From Clostridia bacterium (GTDB taxonomy: Bacteria; Bacillota; Clostridia; Christensenellales; Aristaeellaceae), in assembly GCA_030537395.1 (NCBI GenBank), contig JAUNMW010000013.1:1-33288 (forward strand): a stretch of 33,288 nt of DNA, given 5' to 3'. How positions within the stretch are numbered: position 1 is the first letter of the stretch; each line of letters starts with the position of its first letter. The notes under the pieces were generated by a model that had not been told where the DNA came from, made no database searches, and saw nothing but the letters and a program-made list of their open reading frames with translations. Made by a program: the position numbers and the translations under genes. Below are positions 15,663 through 22,785 of this stretch, piece after piece.

Positions 15663-16553
15663 ATGCCGCATGTGGAAACGATCATTCCTGCTGAAAACGC
15701 AGGCCGCACGGTGAAATCCATCGCGCTTCGGGAACTGCGTTTATCCCGGAGCATGTTCAGCAGCCTGAAGTTTTCCGGCGGCATTTTGTTGGATGGAAAG
15801 CCCGTCCGGGCGGATGTGCGGGTCCAGGCGGGGCAGGTTTTGTCCGCTCATTGGGCGGATGATCATGCGCCGACGCTGACGCCTTTTTCCGCGGATTTTT
15901 CCATTGCTTATGAGGATGCGCATTTTTGGATCGTCGATAAACCCGCGCCGCTGCCCACCCTTTGCTCCGCTCATCAGGCGGGACCTACCCTGGAAAACGC
16001 TTTGTATGCCCGATTGAATTGCCCGGAAAATTTTGTGTTCCGTCCCGTGAACCGGCTGGACAAGGGTACCAGCGGCCTGCTGGCCGTGGCCCGAGACGCC
16101 CACGCTCAGCAGCTTTTGCAGCGCCAATTGCATACGGACAGCTTCATCCGGGAGTACCTGGCGGTGTGCCGGGGCCGTTTGCCCGCGAATAATGGCGTGA
16201 TCGATCTGCCCATCGGGAAAGCGGGGGAGGGGATCAGGCGGGAAATCCGTTCGGACGGCGTGCGGGCCGTTACCCATTACCAGGTGGAAAAGGAAGCGGG
16301 AGCCCTGTCGGTGGTGCGTTTGCGTCTGGAAACAGGCCGTACTCACCAAATCCGGGTGCATTTGACGGCCCTGGGCTGCCCCATCGCGGGGGACTATCTG
16401 TACGGGCAGGCGGATGAACGGCTTCCGGGCCGCTTTGCCCTGCATGCCTGCGCGATCCGTTTCATCCATCCGTTTACGGGCGAAGCGGTGCGGGTGGAAT
16501 CCCCTTTGCCCGGGGAATTGGAAGCGCTGCTCAATCCGCCCAATAATTGTTAA
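15663..16553 (+). CDS. RluA family pseudouridine synthase
   Basis: Converts uridine to pseudouridine in rRNA or tRNA; the target position cannot be told from the sequence. The N-terminal 65 residues resemble an S4-type RNA-binding segment (LRELRLSRSMFSSLKFSGG, then DGKPVRADVRVQAGQVL). The catalytic domain carries the RluA motif RLDKGTSGLLAVAR with catalytic Asp133. The later motifs LRLETGRTHQIRVHL and HPITGD-like PIAGDYLYG are also present. The 296 residues fit the RluD/YlyB group. The ATG at 15663 follows GGGAGG at a rather long distance. The gene stands alone between the large repeat and the promoter of the capA cassette, with no visible terminator behind it. Confidence 0.92.
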   Translation: MPHVETIIPAENAGRTVKSIALRELRLSRSMFSSLKFSGGILLDGKPVRADVRVQAGQVLSAHWADDHAPTLTPFSADFSIAYEDAHFWIVDKPAPLPTLCSAHQAGPTLENALYARLNCPENFVFRPVNRLDKGTSGLLAVARDAHAQQLLQRQLHTDSFIREYLAVCRGRLPANNGVIDLPIGKAGEGIRREIRSDGVRAVTHYQVEKEAGALSVVRLRLETGRTHQIRVHLTALGCPIAGDYLYGQADERLPGRFALHACAIRFIHPFTGEAVRVESPLPGELEALLNPPNNC

Positions 16554-16590
16554 TAATCCCTGAATTCCCAGCTTTCAGGCCGATTTTGAT

Positions 16591-16619
16591 TTGACATCCT
16601 TCTTTCCGAAAGCTATAAT
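16591..16619 (+). promoter_or_regulatory. Perfect consensus sigma-A promoter before the CapA cassette
   Basis: TTGACA at 16591-16596 and TATAAT at 16614-16619 are separated by exactly 17 bases. Both boxes match consensus completely. The start codon at 16661 is about 35 bases past the expected transcription start. This points to strong, mostly unregulated expression of the three-gene cassette. Confidence 0.88.
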
Positions 16620-16660
16620 AACAAGAGGGAAACTGTGGCTTGAATCAAAGGAGGAAATCA

Positions 16661-18547
16661 GTGAAAAGAAAGCTGATTGCGGGAATTTTATGGGTGCTGT
16701 GCCTTGCCGTGCTGCTCCCGGCGCAGGCGGAAATGCGGGGATACGCAAGAGGACAGGGCTATGTATACGTGCAGCTGGGCAGCTATCCTTATGAAAAGGA
16801 CGGAACGGAAAAGCCCGTTCTTTGGCGTGTGCTGACGGTGGAAAACGATCAGGCGCTGCTGCTGACCGAATATATTATCGATACCAAGCAGATCATTTTT
16901 GAGACCGATCCCAAGGTGATCGAGAATCATTCCTTCCGCCGGATCGAAACCTACGCGGAAAGCGATTTGTACGCATGGCTCAATTCAGAGGGACTGGATA
17001 CCCTGCTGGGCGATGAGGAGATTCGCGCGGCCCTGATGGAGGAACCGGAGCTGGGCCTGCTGTTTCCTTTAAGGCAGGAGCAGTATCTGGACGAGGATAC
17101 CTACGGCTTCAGCAAGGGCCAATGGGGAGAAGCGCTGAACGCTTATCCCAAGCGCCAGGCGGTATCCACCCCCTATGCCCAGGCCAACGGGCTGTATGTG
17201 GAAAGAGCGAACGGGAAAAGCCCCTATTGGTGCGTGGCCATCAAAGGCGCGAAGGATTATAAGTTCGGCCTGGTGGGCTATAACGGTCATATCAGCTGGG
17301 GCGCGTACACCAACAAAAAAGTGGCCGGGCTGCGGCTGGGTTTGAAGCTGAATCTTGCCCAAATTGATATCGACGGCGGCCTGGGTACTCAGGAGCAGCC
17401 GTATACGCTGCGGTATACAGGGAAGGCGGCGGAGCCTGCGGCTGCTTTGGCGGAAACGGTTTTGGATCAAACGGCTGTACCGGGGGCGGCGGAAGAAAGC
17501 CCAGCCGCTCCGGCGGAAGCGCTTCCCGAATCGGCTGGGGAAGCCCCTGCCGTGGAAAAAACGGGCGTTACCCTGTCCTTTGTGGGCGATTGCTCCATCG
17601 GGGATTCCATTCAGTACAAAGGCAGCGAAACATCCTACCACAAATGCATTGATACCAACGGCTATGCCTGGCCCTTTTCTCTGGTACGGGAGTATCTTGA
17701 GCAGGATGATCTGACCCTGGCCAATCTGGAAGTGGTGTTCACCAAGCGGGCCAAGCATACCGATAAGCTGTACAACCTGGTAGGAGACCCGGACCACGTG
17801 CAGGCCCTGATCGAAGGCAGCGTGGAAATGGTGAATACCGTCAACAATCACTGCATGGATTTTCTGGACAGCGGCTATGTGGATACCCTGAACACGCTGG
17901 ATGAGGCGGGAATCCTGCATTTTGGCAGCGTGTACCCCACCAACCCGGAAGGACACGACGATTTGGGCATGGTGGATATAGACGGTATCCGCTTCGGCTT
18001 CGTGGGCTTTTCCTATCCCCAGGATTCCGATCAAAAGCGCATTGCCAACCGCATCCAGAAGCTGCGGGATCAGGACTGCGACGTGGTGATCGTGAGCCTG
18101 CATTGGGGCAGGGAAACCTTCATGACCCCGGAGCCCTGGCAGGTGACTTACGCCAAGCAGATCATTTCCGCGGGGGCGGATATGATCTGGGGCCACCATC
18201 CCCATGTGATCCAGCCTATTCAGATGTATCAGGGAAAGCCCATCTTGTTTTCCACCGGCAATTTCACCTTTGGCACCATGAGCCGAGTGGACCCCTCCAC
18301 GGGCATTTTTCAATTGACCTATGAACGGGTGAACGGCGCGGTAGAGCTCAAGGAGCTGCGGGTGATTCCCTGCCAGACCCAGGGCAGCCCGGATTTCAGA
18401 CCTTACGAACTGACCGATCCGGCGGAGCGGCAGGCGGTGTTTGCCAAGCTGACGCTGAAGAAAGAATATAACAATCTGAGCAATCCCCCCGCGTCCTTCC
18501 TGGAAAGCGGGATCATCCGATTTGAAAATGGGCAGATGCTGCCCTGA
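16661..18547 (+). CDS. Secreted DUF6273-CapA fusion protein (metallophosphatase-like)
   Basis: Extracytoplasmic two-domain protein of 628 residues. I start at the GTG at 16661 because AGGAGG lies six bases before it; this gives VKRKLIAGILWVLCLAVLLP, a signal peptide ending AQA. Residues of about 30-255 resemble DUF6273 (GSYPYEKDG, VLWRVL, YAWLNSE, GLRLGLKL), found in many gut Firmicute surface proteins. An Ala/Pro/Glu-rich linker follows. From about 300 to the end is a CapA/PGA-synthesis domain of the calcineurin fold: LSFVGDCSIGD, ANLEVVFT, NTVNNHCMDF, VVIVSLHWGRE, GHHPHVIQPI and ILFSTGNFTFG. CapA proteins take part in poly-gamma-glutamate export or envelope polymer handling. I see no capB or capC, so a role with another polymer is likely. 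The next two genes follow at 19 and 21 bases. Confidence 0.88.
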   Translation: MKRKLIAGILWVLCLAVLLPAQAEMRGYARGQGYVYVQLGSYPYEKDGTEKPVLWRVLTVENDQALLLTEYIIDTKQIIFETDPKVIENHSFRRIETYAESDLYAWLNSEGLDTLLGDEEIRAALMEEPELGLLFPLRQEQYLDEDTYGFSKGQWGEALNAYPKRQAVSTPYAQANGLYVERANGKSPYWCVAIKGAKDYKFGLVGYNGHISWGAYTNKKVAGLRLGLKLNLAQIDIDGGLGTQEQPYTLRYTGKAAEPAAALAETVLDQTAVPGAAEESPAAPAEALPESAGEAPAVEKTGVTLSFVGDCSIGDSIQYKGSETSYHKCIDTNGYAWPFSLVREYLEQDDLTLANLEVVFTKRAKHTDKLYNLVGDPDHVQALIEGSVEMVNTVNNHCMDFLDSGYVDTLNTLDEAGILHFGSVYPTNPEGHDDLGMVDIDGIRFGFVGFSYPQDSDQKRIANRIQKLRDQDCDVVIVSLHWGRETFMTPEPWQVTYAKQIISAGADMIWGHHPHVIQPIQMYQGKPILFSTGNFTFGTMSRVDPSTGIFQLTYERVNGAVELKELRVIPCQTQGSPDFRPYELTDPAERQAVFAKLTLKKEYNNLSNPPASFLESGIIRFENGQMLP

Positions 18548-18566
18548 AAACAAGGAGGAAAAAGCG

Positions 18567-19490
18567 GTGAAGAATGTTTTGCGGGCTGTCCTGCTGGCGC
18601 TGATGATTCTGAGCATGCTGATCCTGGTGCCCTCCGGCGTGATCGTGGCGGAGGCGGAAATCATTGAAATCCCCTTGGAGGCCAAGGTCAGCCAATGGCC
18701 CGATCCGCAGTCCAGCGGATACCTTTCTGACTGGGAGTATGAGGACCCCTCCATTTCCGTGCGTATGGAAAAGGGCCGGATTTACGATACCACTTATGTA
18801 GTTGCCTATGTGAAAATTGCCAATGCCAGCCAGGTCCGTTCCGCCATGGCGGGCCGGTACAGCGACGACGGAAAGGAATTCGGCACCACCCTGGCCAAGC
18901 GCAATAAAGCGGTGCTGGCCATCAACGGCGATTATTTCATCGGGCACAACAACGTGGGCTTCGTAGCCCGGCAGGGGAAGGTGTACCGCACCAAATGCAA
19001 TAATCCCGAAGAAAAATCCAAGGTTCGGCTGGATGTGCTGATTATTGATGATCGGGGTGATCTGCATATCCTGCCTCAGGCTACCAACGCGGATATTGAA
19101 GCGTTTCAGGGAAACATTGTAAACGGCTTTTCCTTTGGGCCCGGGCTGGTGATCGACGGGGTGCGGCAAAGCGGCTTTGTGAACCAGAATAACGGCTCGG
19201 ATGTGAAGGCGATGCGCATGTGCATTGCCCAAACGGGAGAACTGGAATATCTGTGCATCGCGTCCGAGGGGCCGGAGGACCCCGGCAGCGTGGGCATGGA
19301 CCTGGAGCAGTTTGCCGATCTGGTGTCCTCCTTTGAGGGCGTGCAGAACGCTTACAACCTGGACGGCGGCATTTCCTCCACCATGTCCTTTATGCGGAAC
19401 GGCAAATATGTGCGCGTCAATTCCCCCGATAATCCCAAAAGCCGTCAGCTGAAGGATATTCTGTTTTTCTGCAGCGCATATATTCCCTGA
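18567..19490 (+). CDS. Phosphodiester glycosidase family protein (NAGPA domain)
   Basis: Secreted or membrane-anchored hydrolase, 307 residues. I start at the GTG at 18567, which has AAGGAGG seven to eight bases upstream; an in-frame ATG at 18522 lies inside the previous gene. Residues 1-30 form a hydrophobic signal or anchor (VLRAVLLALMILSMLILVPS). The phosphodiester glycosidase (NAGPA, DUF2233) domain covers about 65-305, with conserved AVLAINGDYF, GPGLVIDGVRQSGF and the signature YNLDGGISSTM. In animals the family uncovers mannose-6-phosphate by removing GlcNAc. Bacterial members are thought to act on glycosyl-phosphodiesters of wall polymers or phages. With CapA and an Lgt-like protein beside it, an envelope phosphodiester polymer is the likely substrate, by inference. 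Confidence 0.9.
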   Translation: MKNVLRAVLLALMILSMLILVPSGVIVAEAEIIEIPLEAKVSQWPDPQSSGYLSDWEYEDPSISVRMEKGRIYDTTYVVAYVKIANASQVRSAMAGRYSDDGKEFGTTLAKRNKAVLAINGDYFIGHNNVGFVARQGKVYRTKCNNPEEKSKVRLDVLIIDDRGDLHILPQATNADIEAFQGNIVNGFSFGPGLVIDGVRQSGFVNQNNGSDVKAMRMCIAQTGELEYLCIASEGPEDPGSVGMDLEQFADLVSSFEGVQNAYNLDGGISSTMSFMRNGKYVRVNSPDNPKSRQLKDILFFCSAYIP

Positions 19491-19511
19491 TCCAGGGGAA
19501 AGGAACTTGCC

Positions 19512-20495
19512 ATGGAATTTGAGGATATGATTCTGTTTTCTGTTTTCGGCAGGCCGGTAACGGCTTATGCCCTGTGCCTGGCAGCAGCGCTGGGGGCGGG
19601 GCTTTTCCTGTTTTTTGCCGCGGGGAAAAAGCGCCGCATCCCGGGGGATACCCTTTGGCGGGCGGCGTTGCTTGCTTTGCCCCTGGGATTGCTTTGCGCC
19701 CGGGCGTTTTACTGCATCGTCAGGGTTTATTATTTTCTGGAGGTGGGGCTGGACGCCATGCTGCGCTTCTGGGATGGGGGCTACGCCCTGTGGGGAGCCG
19801 TGGGCGGCGCCGCGCTGGCCATGGGAATCACTGCCAAAACAAAAAAAGAACCCGCCGCGCCCTTGATGGATGCCGCGGCGATTGCGGGTTCGCTGATCAT
19901 CGGCCTGATGCGCTTTGCGGAGTATTTCAGCGGCGAGGGCCGGGGCTTCTATCTGGAAAATGAAGCGTTCTGCTTTTTCCCAGTGGCCGTGTTCCGGGCG
20001 GATTATGAAGAATGGCATCTGGCCGTGTTTCTTTGGGAAGGCCTGATCGCGCTGATGATTCTTGCTGCGCTGCTGCGCCGGGAGCGCAGGGCGGGCAAAA
20101 CGGCGCAGCTGTTCCTGATCCTGTACGGCGCCAGCCAAATATTGATGGAAAGCCTGCGTCAGGATAATACTCTGCGCTGGCTGTTCGTGCGGGTGAGCCA
20201 ATTGACCGCGGCGCTGGTGATTGCCGGGTTCCTGATTTTCGCGGTGATTCGCTGGAGCAGGAACCCTGACCGCCGGAAAATGTCCGGCGCGCAGTTGGTG
20301 CTGTGCTGGGCTGTGGTGCTGCTGAGCGTGGGCGCATGCATCGCCATGGAGTTCTCCGTGGAAGGGAAAATTTTTATCACCCTGCCGATCTGGACCGCGT
20401 ATGTGATCATGGCCCTTGCCTGCGTCTGCATCGGTACGGCCGCTTATCGGGCGACATTTCATAGCGTGAAGGAAGAAGCCTTCCTTAAAGTATAA
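19512..20495 (+). CDS. Divergent prolipoprotein diacylglyceryl transferase (Lgt) homologue
   Basis: Polytopic membrane protein of 327 residues with the layout of Lgt: early helices, then GLLCARAFYCIVRVYYF, then WDGGYALWGAVGG, RFAEYFSGEGRG, and YGASQILMESLRQD. Lgt transfers diacylglycerol to the lipobox Cys of prolipoproteins. Several residues important in E. coli Lgt, as I recall them, are changed. The His of the SFHGG motif is replaced by Trp, Asn of RIGNFIN by Glu, and the Arg before VEFFR by Gln. The Arg opening the signature, the Gly-Glu pair and the last Glu are kept. Two extra membrane helices follow at about 260-310. It may be a paralogue with another acceptor or an inactive relative. 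It follows the glycosidase gene by 21 bases with AAAGGAA before the ATG. Confidence 0.72.
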   Translation: MEFEDMILFSVFGRPVTAYALCLAAALGAGLFLFFAAGKKRRIPGDTLWRAALLALPLGLLCARAFYCIVRVYYFLEVGLDAMLRFWDGGYALWGAVGGAALAMGITAKTKKEPAAPLMDAAAIAGSLIIGLMRFAEYFSGEGRGFYLENEAFCFFPVAVFRADYEEWHLAVFLWEGLIALMILAALLRRERRAGKTAQLFLILYGASQILMESLRQDNTLRWLFVRVSQLTAALVIAGFLIFAVIRWSRNPDRRKMSGAQLVLCWAVVLLSVGACIAMEFSVEGKIFITLPIWTAYVIMALACVCIGTAAYRATFHSVKEEAFLKV

Positions 20496-20517
20496 CTCAC
20501 AAATGAGGGTGCAGAAA

Positions 20518-20653
20518 AGAGTACAGAGTTCAGAGTACGGAGTACAGATTGAATAGTCGATAATATCAGCGAAATGACAGCAAGCTTGACTTTTTGCAGC
20601 ATTCACTTGATAGACTATGTAATCTGTACTCTGCATTCTGCACTCTGTACTCT
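20518..20653. repeat. Heptamer-arm palindromic repeat, copy 3
   Basis: The longest and cleanest copy, 136 bases, has arms of about 40 bases. The left arm starts AGAGTACAGAGTTCAGAG and the right arm ends TCTGCACTCTGTACTCT; both lead inward to ATAGTC and GACTAT. It fills the gap between two convergent genes, 22 bases after the Lgt-like stop and 33 bases from the isocitrate dehydrogenase stop. I see no other terminator in this gap, so it may serve both genes. Confidence 0.87.
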
Positions 20654-20686
20654 TTTATTGATCCCGCTTTGAAATTGTAATGTTGA

Positions 20687-21820
20687 TTATTCCGCCAGTG
20701 CTTGAACCAGCGCGTCGCCGTACTGGGCGCAGGTGCTGCCTTCCTTTGTGCCGGTAATAGGAGCAATTTGGGCGGCGGCTTCGATAGCGGCGGTCAGCTT
20801 GGCGGCTTTATCCGGCATGCCGATATGCTGGAGCAGCATCACGGCGGCGCGAAGGATGCTTTCCGGGTTGGCATAATCGCCCATCCCCCGGGCGATCATC
20901 CGGGGCGCGGAGCCGTGGATGGCTTCAAACATGGCATAGCGATCGCCGATATTGGCGCTGCCCGCGGTGCCTACGCCGCCCTGCAGCTGAGCCGCTTCAT
21001 CGGTGATAATGTCGCCGTACAGGTTGGGCATCACGAACACCTGCAGTTGGCTTCGCATGTTGGGCTTGAGCAGATTAGCGCTCATGATGTCGATGAAGTA
21101 TTCATCCGCCTGGATTTCCGGGTATTCGGCGGCGATTTCCCGGCACAGGATGGAGAACATGCCGTCGGTTTTCTTCATAATGTTGGATTTGGTCACGATA
21201 GCCACATGGTTTTTTCCGTTTTTCCGGGCGAACTCAAAGGCTGCCCGGGCGATGCGGCGCGTGCCCGCCACGGTGGTCACCTTGAAATCCATGGTCAGGA
21301 GCCCTGGAATTTCAATACCCTTGCTGCCCAGGGTGTATTCGCCCTCGGTGTTTTCCCGGAAGAACATCCAGTCGATGCCTTCCTCCGGCACTGAAACGGG
21401 GCGCACATTGGCGTACAGATCCAGTTCCCGACGCAATGCCACATTGGCGCTTTCCAGCTGTTCTCCGCCGGAAGGAGTGGTGGTGGGGCCCTTCAAAAGC
21501 ACATCGCATTCCTTGATAGCGGCCAGCACATCGTCCGGCACTGCTTTATTTACAGCCAGGCGGTTTTCAATGGTCAGGCCGTCGATGGCGCGAAGCTCGA
21601 TCTTCCCGGCGGCGATTTCGTCCTTTAACAGCGCTTCCAGGGCGCGCTGGGCCTGGAGGGTGATGATGGGGCCGATGCCGTCGCCGCCGACCACGCCGAT
21701 GACTGTTTTTTCTTTCTTTTCCGGGGCAGAAGCCTGATTCATTTTTTCCGCCCGTTCCACCTGGGATTCAAGCAGCGCTTTATAATGAGCGACTGCTTTT
21801 TCAATGTCTGCCTGATACAT
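20687..21820 (-). CDS. Isocitrate dehydrogenase of the isocitrate/isopropylmalate family
   Basis: Beta-decarboxylating dehydrogenase of 377 residues, expected to convert isocitrate to 2-oxoglutarate. Residues of about 40-55 are the conserved VIGVVGGDGIGP. The substrate loop reads SANVALRRELDLYANVRP; the Ser and Asn there favour isocitrate over isopropylmalate, which lacks them in LeuB. YGDIITDEAAQLQGGVGTAGSANIGD is the metal and family signature, and IHGSAPRM is the cofactor region. I cannot decide NAD or NADP from it. The first 38 residues are a charged, probably helical extension absent from most family members. GGAGG lies seven bases before the ATG. It is in a run with a GntR regulator and a Re-citrate synthase candidate, which supports isocitrate as substrate. 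Aconitase is not in the window. Confidence 0.82.
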   Translation of the reverse strand: MYQADIEKAVAHYKALLESQVERAEKMNQASAPEKKEKTVIGVVGGDGIGPIITLQAQRALEALLKDEIAAGKIELRAIDGLTIENRLAVNKAVPDDVLAAIKECDVLLKGPTTTPSGGEQLESANVALRRELDLYANVRPVSVPEEGIDWMFFRENTEGEYTLGSKGIEIPGLLTMDFKVTTVAGTRRIARAAFEFARKNGKNHVAIVTKSNIMKKTDGMFSILCREIAAEYPEIQADEYFIDIMSANLLKPNMRSQLQVFVMPNLYGDIITDEAAQLQGGVGTAGSANIGDRYAMFEAIHGSAPRMIARGMGDYANPESILRAAVMLLQHIGMPDKAAKLTAAIEAAAQIAPITGTKEGSTCAQYGDALVQALAE

Positions 21821-21881
21821 CCATGTGCCTCCTTCTACGGATCATTTGTGAATTGTATTTGCTCATTTATATGCAATGAGG

Positions 21882-21968
21882 AGAGAGAACAGAGTACAAA
21901 TTATATCGTGGGTCGCAAAGGAAACAAAACTGATAGCAATGACTGTTTAAGCTGAACTCTGTACGCTC
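21882..21968. repeat. Heptamer-arm palindromic repeat, copy 4 (degenerate)
   Basis: A shortened, decayed copy. The left arm AGAGAGAACAGAGTAC and the right arm GAACTCTGTACGCTC still pair over about 16-20 bases, but the inner heptamers are lost. It lies 38 bases after the GntR stop and about 60 bases before the isocitrate dehydrogenase start, on the presumed common transcript. A small CTCATT/AATGAG inverted repeat flanks it at 21862-21880. Confidence 0.65.
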
Positions 21969-22006
21969 AAACGAAGCCTTACCAGCTGAATTGCTGCAAT
22001 AAGACA

Positions 22007-22660
22007 TTATGATGGAATGGCCCTGTTCAAAATGCTGTCCCGGGCGTTTTGCACGTGCAGGATGGTAAGCGCTTCTGCTTTTTCGCCGTCATGGGCGGCG
22101 ATGGCTTCATAAATAGCCCGGTGCTCTTCCAGCGATTTCTGGGCCCGGCTTTGGGCGGACACCGATACCCGGCGGTATTTAAGCAGCTTGCGGTGCAGGG
22201 GCTCCAGGGTATCCTGCATGGAATGGCTGCCGCACAGGGCGTAAATGGTTTGATGGAAGCTGCTGTCGGCATTTTTGATGCTATCCGGGTCCTGCTTCAG
22301 GGTGTAAAATTCCTGTAAATCCAGGGTTTCCTTCAAAGAGCGAATGCCCTCTTCGTCGGCCCGTTCCGCGGCCCAGCGGGCGGCCAGACCTTCCAGACGC
22401 AGGCGGATTTCGCAAATATCCGCAATGTCCGCCCGGGATATGCCGATCACCCGGGCCCCCTTGCTGGTGGGCTCGATGATGTGCTCCTGCTCCAGGCGGC
22501 GCAGGGCTTCCCGGATGGGGGTGCGGCTTACGCCCAGCTGTTCGCTGAGCCTGATTTCCGTCAGCACTTCGTCCCGTTCATACACGCCGGACAGGATTTC
22601 TTTTTCCAATTCCTCAAACACCTGATCGGCAATGGAAATCATTTTATGCTCCACGTTCAT
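22007..22660 (-). CDS. GntR family transcriptional regulator, FCD (FadR-type) domain
   Basis: Regulator of about 215 residues. The N-terminal winged helix is clear: QVFEELEKEILSGVY, then LTEIRLSEQLGVSRTPIREA and LRRLEQEHII. The C-terminal all-helical FCD ligand domain (about 90-215) has DICEIRLRLEGLAARWAAER, SFHQTIYALCG and EHRAIYEAIAAHD, including the Asp/His positions that usually bind metal and an organic acid. The start is uncertain. AGGAGG sits one base before the ATG at 22660, seven bases before a GTG at 22654, and another GGAG sits before an ATG at 22642; the GTG has the best spacing. It lies between the citrate synthase and isocitrate dehydrogenase genes, so it probably controls them in response to a carboxylate. 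Both flanking gaps hold a palindromic repeat. Confidence 0.92.
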   Translation of the reverse strand: MNVEHKMISIADQVFEELEKEILSGVYERDEVLTEIRLSEQLGVSRTPIREALRRLEQEHIIEPTSKGARVIGISRADIADICEIRLRLEGLAARWAAERADEEGIRSLKETLDLQEFYTLKQDPDSIKNADSSFHQTIYALCGSHSMQDTLEPLHRKLLKYRRVSVSAQSRAQKSLEEHRAIYEAIAAHDGEKAEALTILHVQNARDSILNRAIPS

Positions 22661-22682
22661 GCCTCCTTCGTCGGGTAGTGTG

Positions 22683-22783
22683 CAGAGCACAGAGTTCAGA
22701 GTACAGATAATATAGCTTGCGATCAATTAGCTTTAGTCGCCTATGTTGTCTATATAAAACTGTACTCTGCACTCTGTTCTCTG
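22683..22783. repeat. Heptamer-arm palindromic repeat, copy 5
   Basis: This 101-base copy has arms of about 33 bases. The left arm reads CAGAGCACAGAGTTCAGAG and the right arm ends TCTGCACTCTGTTCTCTG, both with ATATAG toward the centre. Its right end is only 2 bases from the stop codon of the citrate synthase gene. Its left end is 22 bases before the GntR start, so it fills the whole gap. Confidence 0.87.
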
Positions 22784-22785
22784 AA

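Noticed and set aside
15405-15671. An 88-residue minus-strand reading frame across repeat copy 2
   Set aside because: It is composed of the palindromic repeat, lacks a good ribosome binding site and has no protein-like composition.
17069-18754. A 561-residue minus-strand frame opposite the CapA fusion gene
   Set aside because: Same reason: the plus strand carries complete family motifs and a perfect promoter, and the minus frame has none.
21862-21880. Small inverted repeat CTCATT/AATGAG before the isocitrate dehydrogenase gene as an operator
   Set aside because: It is short, has no match to the TGTATACA site at the head of the run, and may be chance.
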